60,031 bases of DNA from Streptomyces glaucescens (GTDB lineage Bacteria; Actinomycetota; Actinomycetes; Streptomycetales; Streptomycetaceae): NCBI RefSeq assembly GCF_002154375.1, contig NZ_MUND01000001.1, positions 1 through 60,031 on the forward strand. The letters run 5' to 3'. The notes under the pieces are model-generated. The model made no database searches, was not told the DNA's origin, and saw only the letters and a list, made by a program, of their open reading frames with translations. How positions within the stretch are numbered: position 1 is the stretch's first letter; the number at the start of each line of letters is the position of its first letter. Below are positions 48,237 through 56,391 of the stretch, piece by piece. Made by a program: the position numbers and the translations under genes.

Positions 48237-49034
48237 CTACTGCTTGTCGAACCGCGGGGTGTCCTGCGGCTGCTGCTGGGGCTGCTGCTGTCCGTTGCCG
48301 CCCTCGATGGCCTGCTGGCCCGCGGAGCTGCCTCCGGCCAGCTCGGCCTTCATGCGCTGCAGCTCCAGCTCTACATCCGTACCACCGGAGAGCCGGTCCA
48401 GCTCGGCCTGGATGTCGTCCTTGGCCATGCCGGTGGGGTCGTCGAGGGCACCGGAGGCAAGCAGCTCGTCGATGGCGCCGGCCCGGGCCTGGAGCTGGGC
48501 GGTCTTGTCCTCGGCGCGCTGGATGGCCAGGCCGACGTCGCCCATCTCCTCGGAAATGCCGGTGAAGGCCTCGCCGATCCGGGTCTGCGCCTGGGCCGCG
48601 GTGTAGGTCGCCTTGATCGTCTCCTTCTTGGTGCGGAAGGCGTCGACCTTGGCCTGGAGCCGCTGGGCCGCCAGGGTGAGCTTCTCCTCCTCGCCCTGGA
48701 GCGTCGCGTGCTGAGTCTCCAGGTCGGTGACCTGCTGCTGGAGGGCGGCGCGGCGGGACAGCGCCTCGCGGGCGAGGTCCTCGCGGCCGAGCGCGAGCGC
48801 CTTGCGGCCCTGGTCCTCCAGCTTGGTGGACTGCTGCTGCAGCTGGTTGAGCTGGAGTTCCAGGCGCTTGCGGGAGGTGGCGACGTCCGCGACACCGCGG
48901 CGCACCTTCTGGAGCAGTTCCAGCTGCTTCTGGTACGAGTAGTCGAGGGTCTCGCGCGGGTCCTCGGCCCGGTCAAGGGCCTTGTTCGCCTTCGCGCGGA
49001 AGATCATCCCCATACGCTTCATGACACCGCTCAT
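48237..49034 (-). CDS. pspA: phage-shock protein A (PspA/Vipp1 family)
   Basis: This protein of 265 residues belongs to the PspA/IM30 ESCRT-III-like family, which binds and protects stressed membranes. It starts MSGVMKRMGMIFRAKANKAL, the amphipathic helix that docks on membranes, followed by PRETLDYSYQKQLELLQKVR and a long coiled coil to about residue 215. The C-terminal tail is Gln/Pro-rich (GNGQQQPQQQPQ), unlike shorter proteobacterial proteins. ATG 49034 has GGGGGCG upstream; a longer reading to 49112 looks non-coding. It is the first gene of a pair with pspAA. Confidence 0.95.
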   Translation of the reverse strand: MSGVMKRMGMIFRAKANKALDRAEDPRETLDYSYQKQLELLQKVRRGVADVATSRKRLELQLNQLQQQSTKLEDQGRKALALGREDLAREALSRRAALQQQVTDLETQHATLQGEEEKLTLAAQRLQAKVDAFRTKKETIKATYTAAQAQTRIGEAFTGISEEMGDVGLAIQRAEDKTAQLQARAGAIDELLASGALDDPTGMAKDDIQAELDRLSGGTDVELELQRMKAELAGGSSAGQQAIEGGNGQQQPQQQPQDTPRFDKQ

Positions 49035-49333
49035 GGGCTTCGCGCGCCCCCTTCTGACGGACTTAAGGCTCCAGCTCTGCGACAGAACCCACAGTACGGG
49101 CCCTGCTTCCATTGACGCACTGTTCGGGGACGGATGCGCTCCTCCCCAAGGACGACTGAGGACCGCACCCCCTCCGGCGTAGGGAGTAGGTGATCCCCGG
49201 GGGTGCCCGGGTGCCCGCCAGGGTCCGGGGCGTACGCATCGTCCCGTCTGTCCCCTTACAGACGACTGGTGTTGCCGGATCGTTCCCCGCGGGGCTGGGG
49301 TCCAACCCCGAGCACCCCGTACCCTTGGGTTTT

Positions 49334-49936
49334 GTGTTCCGTAGCCGTGCCACCAAGGATGAGAAGGCAGCCGTCGCCGACAAGGCGCCGGTGACCGTCT
49401 CCAAGCAGCCCCGTGACCCGCAGGCCCCCAAGGGCCGACCCACCCCCAAGCGCAGCGAGGCCCAGTCGCAGCGCCGCAGCGTGGCCAACACGCAGATGAC
49501 GCGCAAGGAGGCCGCGAAGCGTCAGCGCGAGGAGCGCCGGGCCGCCCTGGAGCGGCAGCGCCAGGCGCTGGCGGGCGGTGACGAGCGCTATCTGCCGGCC
49601 CGGGACAAGGGCCCGGTGCGCCGCTTCGCGCGCGACTTCGTCGACTCGCGGTTCAACATCGCGGAGTTCTTCCTGCCGATGGCCGTGGTCATCCTGGTGC
49701 TGAGCATGGTGCGGGTGCCCGCGCTGCAGAACGTCGCGCTGCTGCTGTGGCTCGTGGTGATCGTCCTGATCGTGCTGGACTCGTTCGTCACCGGCTTCCG
49801 CCTGAAGAAGCGGCTGGCGGAGCGCTTCCCCGACGACAACAAGCGCGGCGCCGTCGCCTACGCCCTGATGCGCTCTCTCCAGATGCGCCGGCTCCGGCTG
49901 CCCAAGCCGCAGGTCAAGCGCGGGGAACGGCCCTGA
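49334..49936 (+). CDS. DUF3043 membrane protein
   Basis: This 200-residue protein has a long basic, Lys/Arg/Gln-rich cytosolic N-terminus (about 1-110, including RKEAAKRQREERRAALERQR) and two adjacent membrane helices (FFLPMAVVILVLSMVRVP and LLLWLVVIVLIVLDSFV). A basic C-terminus with LKKRLAERFPDDNKRGAVAY follows. This is the DUF3043 pattern of actinobacteria; its function is unknown. GTG 49334 has no ribosome-binding site, but TACCCT (49320-49325) fits a -10 box eight bases upstream, so the mRNA is probably leaderless. The stop overlaps the start of the methyltransferase. Confidence 0.88.
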   Translation: MFRSRATKDEKAAVADKAPVTVSKQPRDPQAPKGRPTPKRSEAQSQRRSVANTQMTRKEAAKRQREERRAALERQRQALAGGDERYLPARDKGPVRRFARDFVDSRFNIAEFFLPMAVVILVLSMVRVPALQNVALLLWLVVIVLIVLDSFVTGFRLKKRLAERFPDDNKRGAVAYALMRSLQMRRLRLPKPQVKRGERP

Positions 49937-50721
49937 GCGCTGCGCCGTTCACCGGGGGTGCGGCCGACGCCTGGCTCAGCAAGGTGGGCGGTCTGCGCGA
50001 TGTCGTACGACAGGAGCTGGTCGCCCGGCAGCTCGAGGAGCAGATAGTCGGACGGTTCCCGGTCGGGCAGCGGCTGCGGGTGCTCGACGTGGGCATGGGC
50101 CAGGGCACGCAGGCGCTGCGGCTGGCCCGGGCCGGGCACCAGATCACCGGTCTGGAGCAGGATCCGACGATGATCGCCGCGGCGCGTACGGCGCTGTCCG
50201 GTGAGCCGGAGGGCATCCGGGAGCGGATGCGGATCATCGAGGGCGACGGCCGGGACACGGGGGTGCACTTCCTGCCGGGCAGCTTCGACGTGGTGCTCTG
50301 CCACGGCGTGCTGATGTACGTCGAGGAGCCCGATCCGCTGCTGGCGGGGCTGGCGCGGGTGCTGGCGCCGGGCGGTCTGCTGTCGCTGCTGGTGCGCAAC
50401 GGGGACGCGCTGGCGATGCGGCCGGGCCTGTCCGGGGACTGGGCGGGGGCGCTGGCCTCCTTCGACACCACGGCGTACCGCAACCGGCTGGGGCTGGACG
50501 TGCGCGCCGACCGGCTGAGCACGCTGACCGCCACGCTCGCCGGGATCGGGGCGCCGCTGCACGCCTGGTACGGGGTGCGGGTCTTCACGGACACGGCGGC
50601 GGACGGCGCGGAGGCGCCTGCCGACCTGGAGGCGCTGCTGGCGGTGGAGGAGAAGGCCGGGCGGACGGACCCGTACCGGGGGGTCGCGGCGCTGCTGCAC
50701 CTGTGCGGCGTACGGGGCTGA
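49933..50721 (+). CDS. SAM-dependent class I methyltransferase
   Basis: This protein of about 262 residues has the Rossmann methyltransferase fold. The SAM-binding glycine loop is VLDVGMGQGTQAL (about 50-62), the ribose acidic residue follows in ITGLEQDP, and motif IV is FDVVLCHGVLMYVEEP. The product group (small-molecule or lipid) is unknown. The frame starts at CTG 49933, which overlaps the DUF3043 stop as CTGA with GGGGAA six bases upstream; no ATG or GTG start exists until GTG 49984, which would remove 17 residues. A CTG start is therefore likely and unusual. Confidence 0.87.
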   Translation: MSAAPFTGGAADAWLSKVGGLRDVVRQELVARQLEEQIVGRFPVGQRLRVLDVGMGQGTQALRLARAGHQITGLEQDPTMIAAARTALSGEPEGIRERMRIIEGDGRDTGVHFLPGSFDVVLCHGVLMYVEEPDPLLAGLARVLAPGGLLSLLVRNGDALAMRPGLSGDWAGALASFDTTAYRNRLGLDVRADRLSTLTATLAGIGAPLHAWYGVRVFTDTAADGAEAPADLEALLAVEEKAGRTDPYRGVAALLHLCGVRG

Positions 50722-50757
50722 GGGCCGCCGGGCGCGGACACCGGACGGAACGGAACA

Positions 50758-50788
50758 CGAGGGGCGGCCCGGTGCGGGCCGCCCCTCG
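50758..50788. terminator. bidirectional terminator
   Basis: CGAGGGGCGGCCC and GGGCCGCCCCTCG flank the loop GGTGC, a perfect 13-bp stem. It separates the convergent methyltransferase and small hypothetical genes. Confidence 0.92.
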
Positions 50789-50841
50789 GTCGTTCCGGGG
50801 ACGGCCGTCGCCGGGACGGCCGTTCCCGCGTGCGGCCGTCG

Positions 50842-51096
50842 CTACGACGTCGCCTCGGCCGCGTCCGCCGTGTCGGCCGTGTCCGCCGCGTCCTCCGCGT
50901 GCAGGCTCATCGGGCCGTAGATCTCCGTGCCGTCCTCGGACAGGCGCACCTGGTCCGCGCCCCCGTCGAGCAGGTCCTTCCAGTGCTCCCCGATCCACGA
51001 CTCGGCGTCGCCCTGTGTGGTGAACTCCTCGGGCTGGACCGCGGGCTGGACCTCCGTCCCGTCGGCCTTCTCGAACCGCCACGTCCATGCCGCCAT
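50842..51096 (-). CDS. small conserved hypothetical protein
   Basis: This 84-residue soluble protein starts MAAWTWRFEKADGTEVQPAV. It contains the conserved-looking core FTTQGDAESWIGEHWKDLLD and QVRLSEDGTEIYGPMSL and ends in an Ala/Asp/Thr repeat (AADTADTADAAEA). GGGAGG six bases upstream supports the ATG. No domain with known function is recognised. It stands alone between a terminator and the divergent CobU fusion gene. Confidence 0.82.
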   Translation of the reverse strand: MAAWTWRFEKADGTEVQPAVQPEEFTTQGDAESWIGEHWKDLLDGGADQVRLSEDGTEIYGPMSLHAEDAADTADTADAAEATS

Positions 51097-51209
51097 GTAC
51101 GCCTCCCAGGTGTCGGCACCAGCAGAGCACGGGCCGGATCTTGGTCCGGCCCCTGCCCTGAGCCTAGCCGGACGCGCAAGAGCTGCGGGGACACGCGAAA
51201 ATCGGGTCC

Positions 51210-52418
51210 GTGGAACTGACTCTGCTCGGCACCGGTGCCCCCGCGGGACTGCCCCGCCCCGACTGCCCCTGCGCGGCCTGTGCGACCGCGCTGGGGCCGC
51301 ACGCGCGGGCGGCGACCGCGCTGCTCCTGGACGGAGCGCTGCTGCTGGACCTGACGCCGGGCGCGGCGTTCGCGGCGGCGCGGGCGGGGCGGTCGCTGGG
51401 CGGGGTGCGGCAGGTGCTGCTCTCGCACCCGCACAACGGGCCGGCCGTCGAGGTGCCGGCCGGGCTGCCGCAGCCGGGGCGGGTGCCGGACGGGCGGGAG
51501 CTGGCGCTGCTGACGGGGCACCGGGTGCGGGCGGTGGCGATGGACGCGCCGGGCACGGGGTACGCGGTGTCGGGGCCGGACGGGCAGCGGCTGCTGTATC
51601 TGCCGCCCGGTGGTGCCCCGGCCGGTCTGGAGGAGGGCACCGCGCACGCGGAGCCGTACGACATGGTGCTGGCCGACGTGGTGGGGCGGCCCGACGCGCT
51701 GGCGCGGCTGCGGGCGGTGGGGGCGGTCGGGCCGACGACGGACGTGGTCGCCGTCCATCTCGATCACGATGTGCCGCCGGGGGCGGAGCTGCGGCGGCGG
51801 CTGGCGGCGGCCGGGGCACGGGCGGTCCCGGACGGGACGACGCTGGCGGTGGGGGCGTACGAGGACGTGCCGGATGTGCCGCGGCGGACGCTGGTGCTGG
51901 GCGGGGCGCGGTCCGGGAAGTCGGTGGAGGCCGAGCGGCGGCTGGAGGCGTTCCCGGAGGTGGTCTACGTGGCGACCGGCGGGACGCGGGGTGGGGACGG
52001 GGAGTGGACGGCGCGGGTGGCGGCGCACCGGGAGCGGCGGCCGGGGTCGTGGCGGACGGTGGAGACGTGCGATCTGGTGCCGCTGCTGAAGGACGAGGGG
52101 CCGCCGCTGCTGATCGACTGTCTGTCGCTGTGGCTGACCGACGCGATGGACGCGGTCGGGGCGTGGGACGACGCGGAGTGGGCCGGCGGCGGGGAGCGCG
52201 CCCTGCGGGACCGGGTGCGGGAGCTGGCGGTGGCCGTGCGGGAGGCGCGGCGGGTGGTGGTCGCCGTGTCGAACGAGGTGGGCTCCGGGATCGTGCCGGC
52301 GACGGCGTCGGGGCGGCGGTACCGCGATGAGCTGGGACGGCTGAACGCGGCGGTCGCCGGGGAGTGCGAGCAGGTGGTGCTGGTGGTGGCGGGGCAGGCA
52401 CTGGTGCTGCGGGGGTAG
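51210..52418 (+). CDS. MBL-fold domain fused to adenosylcobinamide kinase/guanylyltransferase (CobU/CobP)
   Basis: This protein of 402 residues has two domains. Residues 1 to about 215 resemble a PhnP-like metallo-beta-lactamase domain (MELTLLGTGAPAGLPRPDCP, CPCAAC, LSHPHNGPA). The metal motif is degenerate: HPHNGP in place of HxHxDH. Residues about 225-402 are CobU. The P-loop GGARSGKS is at 231-238, followed by YVATGG, LLIDCLSLWLTD and the conserved VSNEVGSGIVP. CobU phosphorylates adenosylcobinamide and transfers GMP to make the GDP-cobinamide used by CobS. cobT and cobS lie nearby. The role of the MBL part is unclear. Confidence 0.9.
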   Translation: MELTLLGTGAPAGLPRPDCPCAACATALGPHARAATALLLDGALLLDLTPGAAFAAARAGRSLGGVRQVLLSHPHNGPAVEVPAGLPQPGRVPDGRELALLTGHRVRAVAMDAPGTGYAVSGPDGQRLLYLPPGGAPAGLEEGTAHAEPYDMVLADVVGRPDALARLRAVGAVGPTTDVVAVHLDHDVPPGAELRRRLAAAGARAVPDGTTLAVGAYEDVPDVPRRTLVLGGARSGKSVEAERRLEAFPEVVYVATGGTRGGDGEWTARVAAHRERRPGSWRTVETCDLVPLLKDEGPPLLIDCLSLWLTDAMDAVGAWDDAEWAGGGERALRDRVRELAVAVREARRVVVAVSNEVGSGIVPATASGRRYRDELGRLNAAVAGECEQVVLVVAGQALVLRG

Positions 52419-52461
52419 GGGACGTCCCCCGGGGCCTGCGGCGGCGCTCGTGTCGATGCGC

Positions 52462-53517
52462 CTACGCGGCGCGCCGGCCCTTGCGGGCGATCATCCGGTA
52501 GGTGTTCGCGAAGCCGGTGTGGCGGAGCAGGGGGGCCAGGGCGTGGTCCGTCGCCGCGGCGGCCGCGGTGAGGGGCGCGGTGGCGTAGGTGAGGGCCGCG
52601 CGCAGGGCCTGCTGGAACTCGGTCGGGGGGATGGGCCGCCAGGGGGCGTCCTGGGGCGGCAGGACGTGGGTGAGGGCGAGGGCCGTCGCGACGGTCAGGT
52701 CGTGGGGCGTGTGGAGGCGGTCCGTCCGGACGATCGCGCAGCCCTGGGACTCCAGCTCCGCCCTGAGGTTGGCCGGCGGGATGAGGTGGAGGTGGCGGGG
52801 CTGGGTGTGGGCGAGCCACCATCGGCCCAGGATCGTCGCGAAGGCGCTGGCCGGGTCCGGAAGTTCGACCAGGAGGTGCCCGCCGGGGCGGACCAGGCCG
52901 AGCGCCGCGTGGAGGTCGGCGCGGGGGTCCGGGGTGCGGTTCAGCTGGTGCAGCAGGCTGACGACGTCGTAGCGGGCGTGCAGTCCGTCGGTGATCCCGG
53001 GGGTCGTCAGGTGGCCGACGTAGGCCTCCTCCAGGCGGTCGGCCGCGCGGGCCCGCAGGACGCGCGGGGTGGGGTCGAGGCCGTCGAACGCGGTGTACGG
53101 GAAGAAGGCGCGGGCCGCCTCCGGGAAGTCCGCGTCCCCGGTGCCGACGTCGAGCCAGCCCTCCGGCTCCCCGTACGCCAGCATGACGCGGGCCGTGGCC
53201 CGCATCCGGCGCCGGGAGGCGCGCGGGTCGCCGGTGCGCGGCTGCGGGTCGCGGAAGTGGAAGGCGAGTCCTTCGAGGGTGAGCCGGGGGTTCTGGAAGA
53301 CGTGGGCGCAGTCGCGGCACACGTCGACGCCGAAGGTGCCGGGTCTGCCCTGGAGGAGGTCGGGCACGGAGAACCGGGTGCGCAGGCGCGGCGAGCCGCA
53401 CCAGGGGCACTGTGCGCGGCGCGGTTCGAGGAACCGTTCGGTGCCGTGGGCGAGTTCGGCGAGACAGGCGGCGCGGCGGCGGGCGGTCACCTGCGGGGCG
53501 GCGGGCAAGGACGGCAT
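52462..53517 (-). CDS. zinc-ribbon class I methyltransferase
   Basis: This protein of 351 residues has an N-terminal zinc ribbon with CPWCGS and CRDCAHVFQNP (about residues 35-80), then a Methyltransf_23-type domain. Its SAM loop is GWLDVGTGDADFPEAAR. Later parts include YDVVSLLHQLNRTPDP and PGGHLLVELPDP. This organisation occurs in methyltransferases that modify sugars or other small molecules, and also in proteins of unknown substrate. The start at 53517 has GGGAG seven bases upstream. It is transcribed convergently to the CobU fusion and divergently from cobT; a role in cobalamin synthesis is not evident. Confidence 0.85.
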   Translation of the reverse strand: MPSLPAAPQVTARRRAACLAELAHGTERFLEPRRAQCPWCGSPRLRTRFSVPDLLQGRPGTFGVDVCRDCAHVFQNPRLTLEGLAFHFRDPQPRTGDPRASRRRMRATARVMLAYGEPEGWLDVGTGDADFPEAARAFFPYTAFDGLDPTPRVLRARAADRLEEAYVGHLTTPGITDGLHARYDVVSLLHQLNRTPDPRADLHAALGLVRPGGHLLVELPDPASAFATILGRWWLAHTQPRHLHLIPPANLRAELESQGCAIVRTDRLHTPHDLTVATALALTHVLPPQDAPWRPIPPTEFQQALRAALTYATAPLTAAAAATDHALAPLLRHTGFANTYRMIARKGRRAA

Positions 53518-53540
53518 CGGCGGCTCCCGGGACGGGCAGT

Positions 53541-53592
53541 CACATACAGGTACGGACGGATGCATACCCGTACACATACGCGTACACAGGCA
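53541..53592. promoter_or_regulatory. GTAC/CACATAC repeat cluster between methyltransferase and cobT
   Basis: CACATAC occurs twice (around 53541 and 53573), CGTACACA twice about 12 bp apart, and GTACGG with CCGTAC forms an inverted repeat around ATGCAT. The stretch is clearly lower in GC than its surroundings. It lies between divergent genes and is a plausible binding region for a regulator. Confidence 0.4.
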
Positions 53593-53695
53593 AATGGGAA
53601 CGTATGGGATCGCGATCTTGGGTGCAACGACGTGGTGCCCGCGTGGTGGGCCGGTGGCGCCGCCCTGTTCGACCGGTGCCGGTACTGTTCGGCGA

Positions 53696-54856
53696 ATGAG
53701 CTCGCTTAATCTCGACGACTTCACCGATCTGATCGAGCGCCCCGACGGCGGGGTGCGCCGGGACGCCGAGGCGCGCCGGGAGCGCCAGATCGTGCCGCCC
53801 GGATCGCTGGGGCGCCTCGACGACCTGGGTGAGTGGCTGGCCGCGGCGCAGGGCACCGCTGCGGTGCGGCCGGTCGGACAGCCGCGGGTGGTGCTGTTCG
53901 CCGGTGACCACGGCATCGCCGGGCTGGACGTGTCGGCGCGGCCCGCGGGCAGTGCCCACGAGCTGGTGCGCGAGGTGCTGGGGGGTGCCCGCCCGGTGGC
54001 CGTGCTGGCCCGGCGGCTCGGGGTGCCGGTGCGGGTCGTGGACATGGCGCTGGACTGCGACCCGGACACGCTTCCCGCGGACGTCGTACGCCACCGGGTG
54101 CGGCGCGGCAGCGGGCGGATCGACATCGAGGACGCGCTGACCCTGGAGGAGGCGGAGGCCGCGTTCCGGGCCGGCGTCACGGTGGCCGACGAGGAGGCCG
54201 ACTCGGGGACGGACCTGGTGGTCCTCGGCGACATCAGCGTCGGCGGCACCACGGCGGCGGGCGTGCTGGTGGCCGCACTGTGCGGGACGGACGCCTCGGT
54301 GGTGACCGGGCGGGGCGGGCTCGCCGTCGACGATCTGGCGTGGATGCGCAAGTGCGCCGCGATCCGGGACGCGCTGCGCCGGGCCCGGCCGGTGCTCGGC
54401 GACCAGTTGCGGCTGCTGGCGACGGTCGGCGGCGCCGATCTGACCGCGATGACCGGGTTCCTGCTGCAGAGCGCGGTGCGGAAGATGCCGGTGATCCTGG
54501 ACGGCGTGGTGGCCGCCGCGTGCGCGCTGGTGGGCCAGCGGATCGCGTTCCGGGCGCCGGACTGGTGGCTGGCCGGGCACGACAGCGGGGAGCCGGGCCA
54601 GGCGAAGGCGCTGGACCGGATGGCGCTGGAGCCGCTGCTGACGCACGGGGTGAGGGTCGGCGAGGGCGCGGGCGGCCTGCTCGCGCTGCCGCTGGTGCAG
54701 TCCGCGGCGGCACTGGCGGCGGAGCTGCCGGAGCAGGCGCCGGCCGGGGAGGCCGGGGCCGGTGACACCGGTGCCGAGGCGGACGGGGCCGAGAAGGCCG
54801 GTGCCGAGAAGGCCGGCGCCGAGGCGGACGGGGCGGCGGAGAAGCAGGAGGCCTGA
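53696..54856 (+). CDS. cobT: nicotinate-nucleotide-dimethylbenzimidazole phosphoribosyltransferase
   Basis: This 386-residue enzyme activates the lower ligand of cobalamin, transferring phosphoribose from nicotinate mononucleotide to dimethylbenzimidazole. Motifs are PPGSLGRLD (about 35-43), VLFAGDHGIAG, VVLGDISVGGTTAAG, AVRKMPVILDG, HDSGEPGQAKALDRM and VRVGEGAGG, where the Glu is the general base. The C-terminal tail of about 45 residues is an Ala/Glu/Gly repeat (EKAGAEADGA type) not seen in enteric CobT. There is no B12-box riboswitch in its leader. It cooperates with the CobU fusion and CobS. Confidence 0.95.
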   Translation: MSSLNLDDFTDLIERPDGGVRRDAEARRERQIVPPGSLGRLDDLGEWLAAAQGTAAVRPVGQPRVVLFAGDHGIAGLDVSARPAGSAHELVREVLGGARPVAVLARRLGVPVRVVDMALDCDPDTLPADVVRHRVRRGSGRIDIEDALTLEEAEAAFRAGVTVADEEADSGTDLVVLGDISVGGTTAAGVLVAALCGTDASVVTGRGGLAVDDLAWMRKCAAIRDALRRARPVLGDQLRLLATVGGADLTAMTGFLLQSAVRKMPVILDGVVAAACALVGQRIAFRAPDWWLAGHDSGEPGQAKALDRMALEPLLTHGVRVGEGAGGLLALPLVQSAAALAAELPEQAPAGEAGAGDTGAEADGAEKAGAEKAGAEADGAAEKQEA

Positions 54857-54926
54857 GCGGGCCGAGCGACCCAGGTCACGCCGTTCTCGCTGAACTCCTC
54901 CCCGTCCGGCACGGTCTACCGGGGCG

Positions 54927-55664
54927 ATGAACACGCTCGCCCGTCTCTGCCGCGCCGAATGGGGACCCCTGTACGCGGCCGTGCGCCCACCGCTGCTGCG
55001 GCGGCGGCTGGGGGCCGTCCCGCTGACCGTCGGGGCGGTCTGCCTGACCGCCGTCCTGCACGGGGTGCACGGCACGTCGTGGGGCTACGGCCTCGTGCAG
55101 GGAGCCGGCACCGTGCGTGCGGCGGACCCGCTGTGGCTCGCCCTGCTGCGCACGCCCCTCTCCCTCTTCGTCCCGGCCCTCGACCTGCCGGTGTGGGGCG
55201 CGCTCGCCCAGATCCTGGTGGTCTTCGGGATCGCGGAGCTCTGTCTCGGCCGCCGCCGCACCCTCGCGCTCGCCTACGCCGCCACGCTCGCCGGGACGCT
55301 GTACGCCCGGCTGGGCATCGCGCTCGGCCCGCACACCCCGCTGGGCCTGCCCACGACGGACGCGCACGTCGTGGACACCGGCCCGTCGGCGGCCGTGGTG
55401 GGGCTCGCGGTGTACGTCGGCTGGCGCCACGGCGCGTATGTGACCGCGGGAGCGGTGATCGCGGCGATGGTGATCGAGGTCCTGGTGAAGGAGAACCTGG
55501 CCGGCAAGGAGCATCTGGCGGCGATCGCCGCGGTGTCGGCGCTGTGCGCGGCCGGTGCCCTGCGTCAGCGGTGGTCCAGGGCGCGGACGGGCTCGTCGGG
55601 GGCGCCGCCGATCCAGTCCTGGACCCTGCGGGACAGGCCCGTCCAGCGGCGGTCGTGGCGGTAG
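54927..55664 (+). CDS. rhomboid-like polytopic membrane protein, likely non-catalytic
   Basis: This protein of 245 residues has about six hydrophobic segments. The order resembles rhomboid: a first helix, HGVHGTSWGYGLV, a paired helix region, DTGPSAAVVGLAVYVGWRHG (where active rhomboids have GxSG) and GKEHLAAIAAVSAL near the last helix. The GPSAAV block keeps a serine, but the His-containing last helix is atypical, so proteolysis is uncertain. The C-terminal basic tail (from about residue 213) lies in the 100-base overlap with the convergent gene. Known in related genomes as a rhomboid-like protein; function unknown. Confidence 0.7.
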   Translation: MNTLARLCRAEWGPLYAAVRPPLLRRRLGAVPLTVGAVCLTAVLHGVHGTSWGYGLVQGAGTVRAADPLWLALLRTPLSLFVPALDLPVWGALAQILVVFGIAELCLGRRRTLALAYAATLAGTLYARLGIALGPHTPLGLPTTDAHVVDTGPSAAVVGLAVYVGWRHGAYVTAGAVIAAMVIEVLVKENLAGKEHLAAIAAVSALCAAGALRQRWSRARTGSSGAPPIQSWTLRDRPVQRRSWR

Positions 55665-56329
55665 GCGCGCAGGGCGGAGCGGGCGCGGGCGCGCGGCCGG
55701 CGGGCGTAGAAGCGGCGGGCCCACGCGGAGCCGGGGCGGGCCAGGCGGACGGCGCCGACGAGGGCGACGAGGGGCACGACCGTGCCGAGCAGCGCGGTGC
55801 GCAGCTTGCCCTTGCAGAGGGCGACGAGGGAGAAGGCGAAGTTCCCGGCGACGGTGGCGATGACGGTGCCCCGCCCCTGGCGTTCCTCGTCGTCGACGCC
55901 GTTGACCTCGAACGGGGAGAATCCGGCGAGGACCAGGCCGACCACGGCCACGGTCAGCACCACGACCTCGACGCTCTTGCGGCCCGCCTCGCTCCAGTAG
56001 ACGTCGTCGAGGTGCAGGATCAGCGCGAACTCGTCGAGCACCAGCCCCGCGCCGATCCCGAAGAGCACCGCGCACACCGCCGGGCCGAGTCCTTCCCGCC
56101 CGCTGGCCACCGCGCCGAACCCGCCGATGACGGTGAGCACGACACCCGGGACGACGTGGTGGATGTGGACTCCGCCCGCGCCCTGGACGTTGCGGAAGGG
56201 GCCCTTGCCGGCGCGGATCGTGCGGGTGATCAGCCGGGTGACCACGAAGGTGAGGACGAAGGCGGCGAGGGCAAGCAGCAGGGGGAGTTTGCCGGGTTCG
56301 ACGATGTTGCGTTCCAGCCACTGCCCCAT
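55565..56329 (-). CDS. conserved integral membrane protein
   Basis: This protein of 254 residues has five to six hydrophobic helices and a basic Arg-rich C-terminus (RRFYARRPRARARSALRAYR). The conserved-looking segments are GGVHIHHVVPGVVLTVIGGF and GLVLDEFALILHLDDVYWSE, where His and Asp residues in or near the membrane suggest metal or substrate contacts. I do not recognise a family with known activity. ATG 56329 is chosen; a longer form reaching 56413 would overlap the cobS start. It is convergent with, and overlaps by 100 bases, the rhomboid-like gene, and is divergent from cobS. Confidence 0.75.
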   Translation of the reverse strand: MGQWLERNIVEPGKLPLLLALAAFVLTFVVTRLITRTIRAGKGPFRNVQGAGGVHIHHVVPGVVLTVIGGFGAVASGREGLGPAVCAVLFGIGAGLVLDEFALILHLDDVYWSEAGRKSVEVVVLTVAVVGLVLAGFSPFEVNGVDDEERQGRGTVIATVAGNFAFSLVALCKGKLRTALLGTVVPLVALVGAVRLARPGSAWARRFYARRPRARARSALRAYRHDRRWTGLSRRVQDWIGGAPDEPVRALDHR

Positions 56330-56391
56330 ACGTCCCAGTGTGGCCGGATTCCGCTCGGGGCGCCGTCCGGACGGTCGCGTACCCTTCCGGC

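Noticed and set aside
53518-53695. Cobalamin riboswitch upstream of cobT
   Set aside because: I searched the gap by eye for a B12 box (GCCACTG-like) and the paired core and found none. The same holds for the cobS leader.
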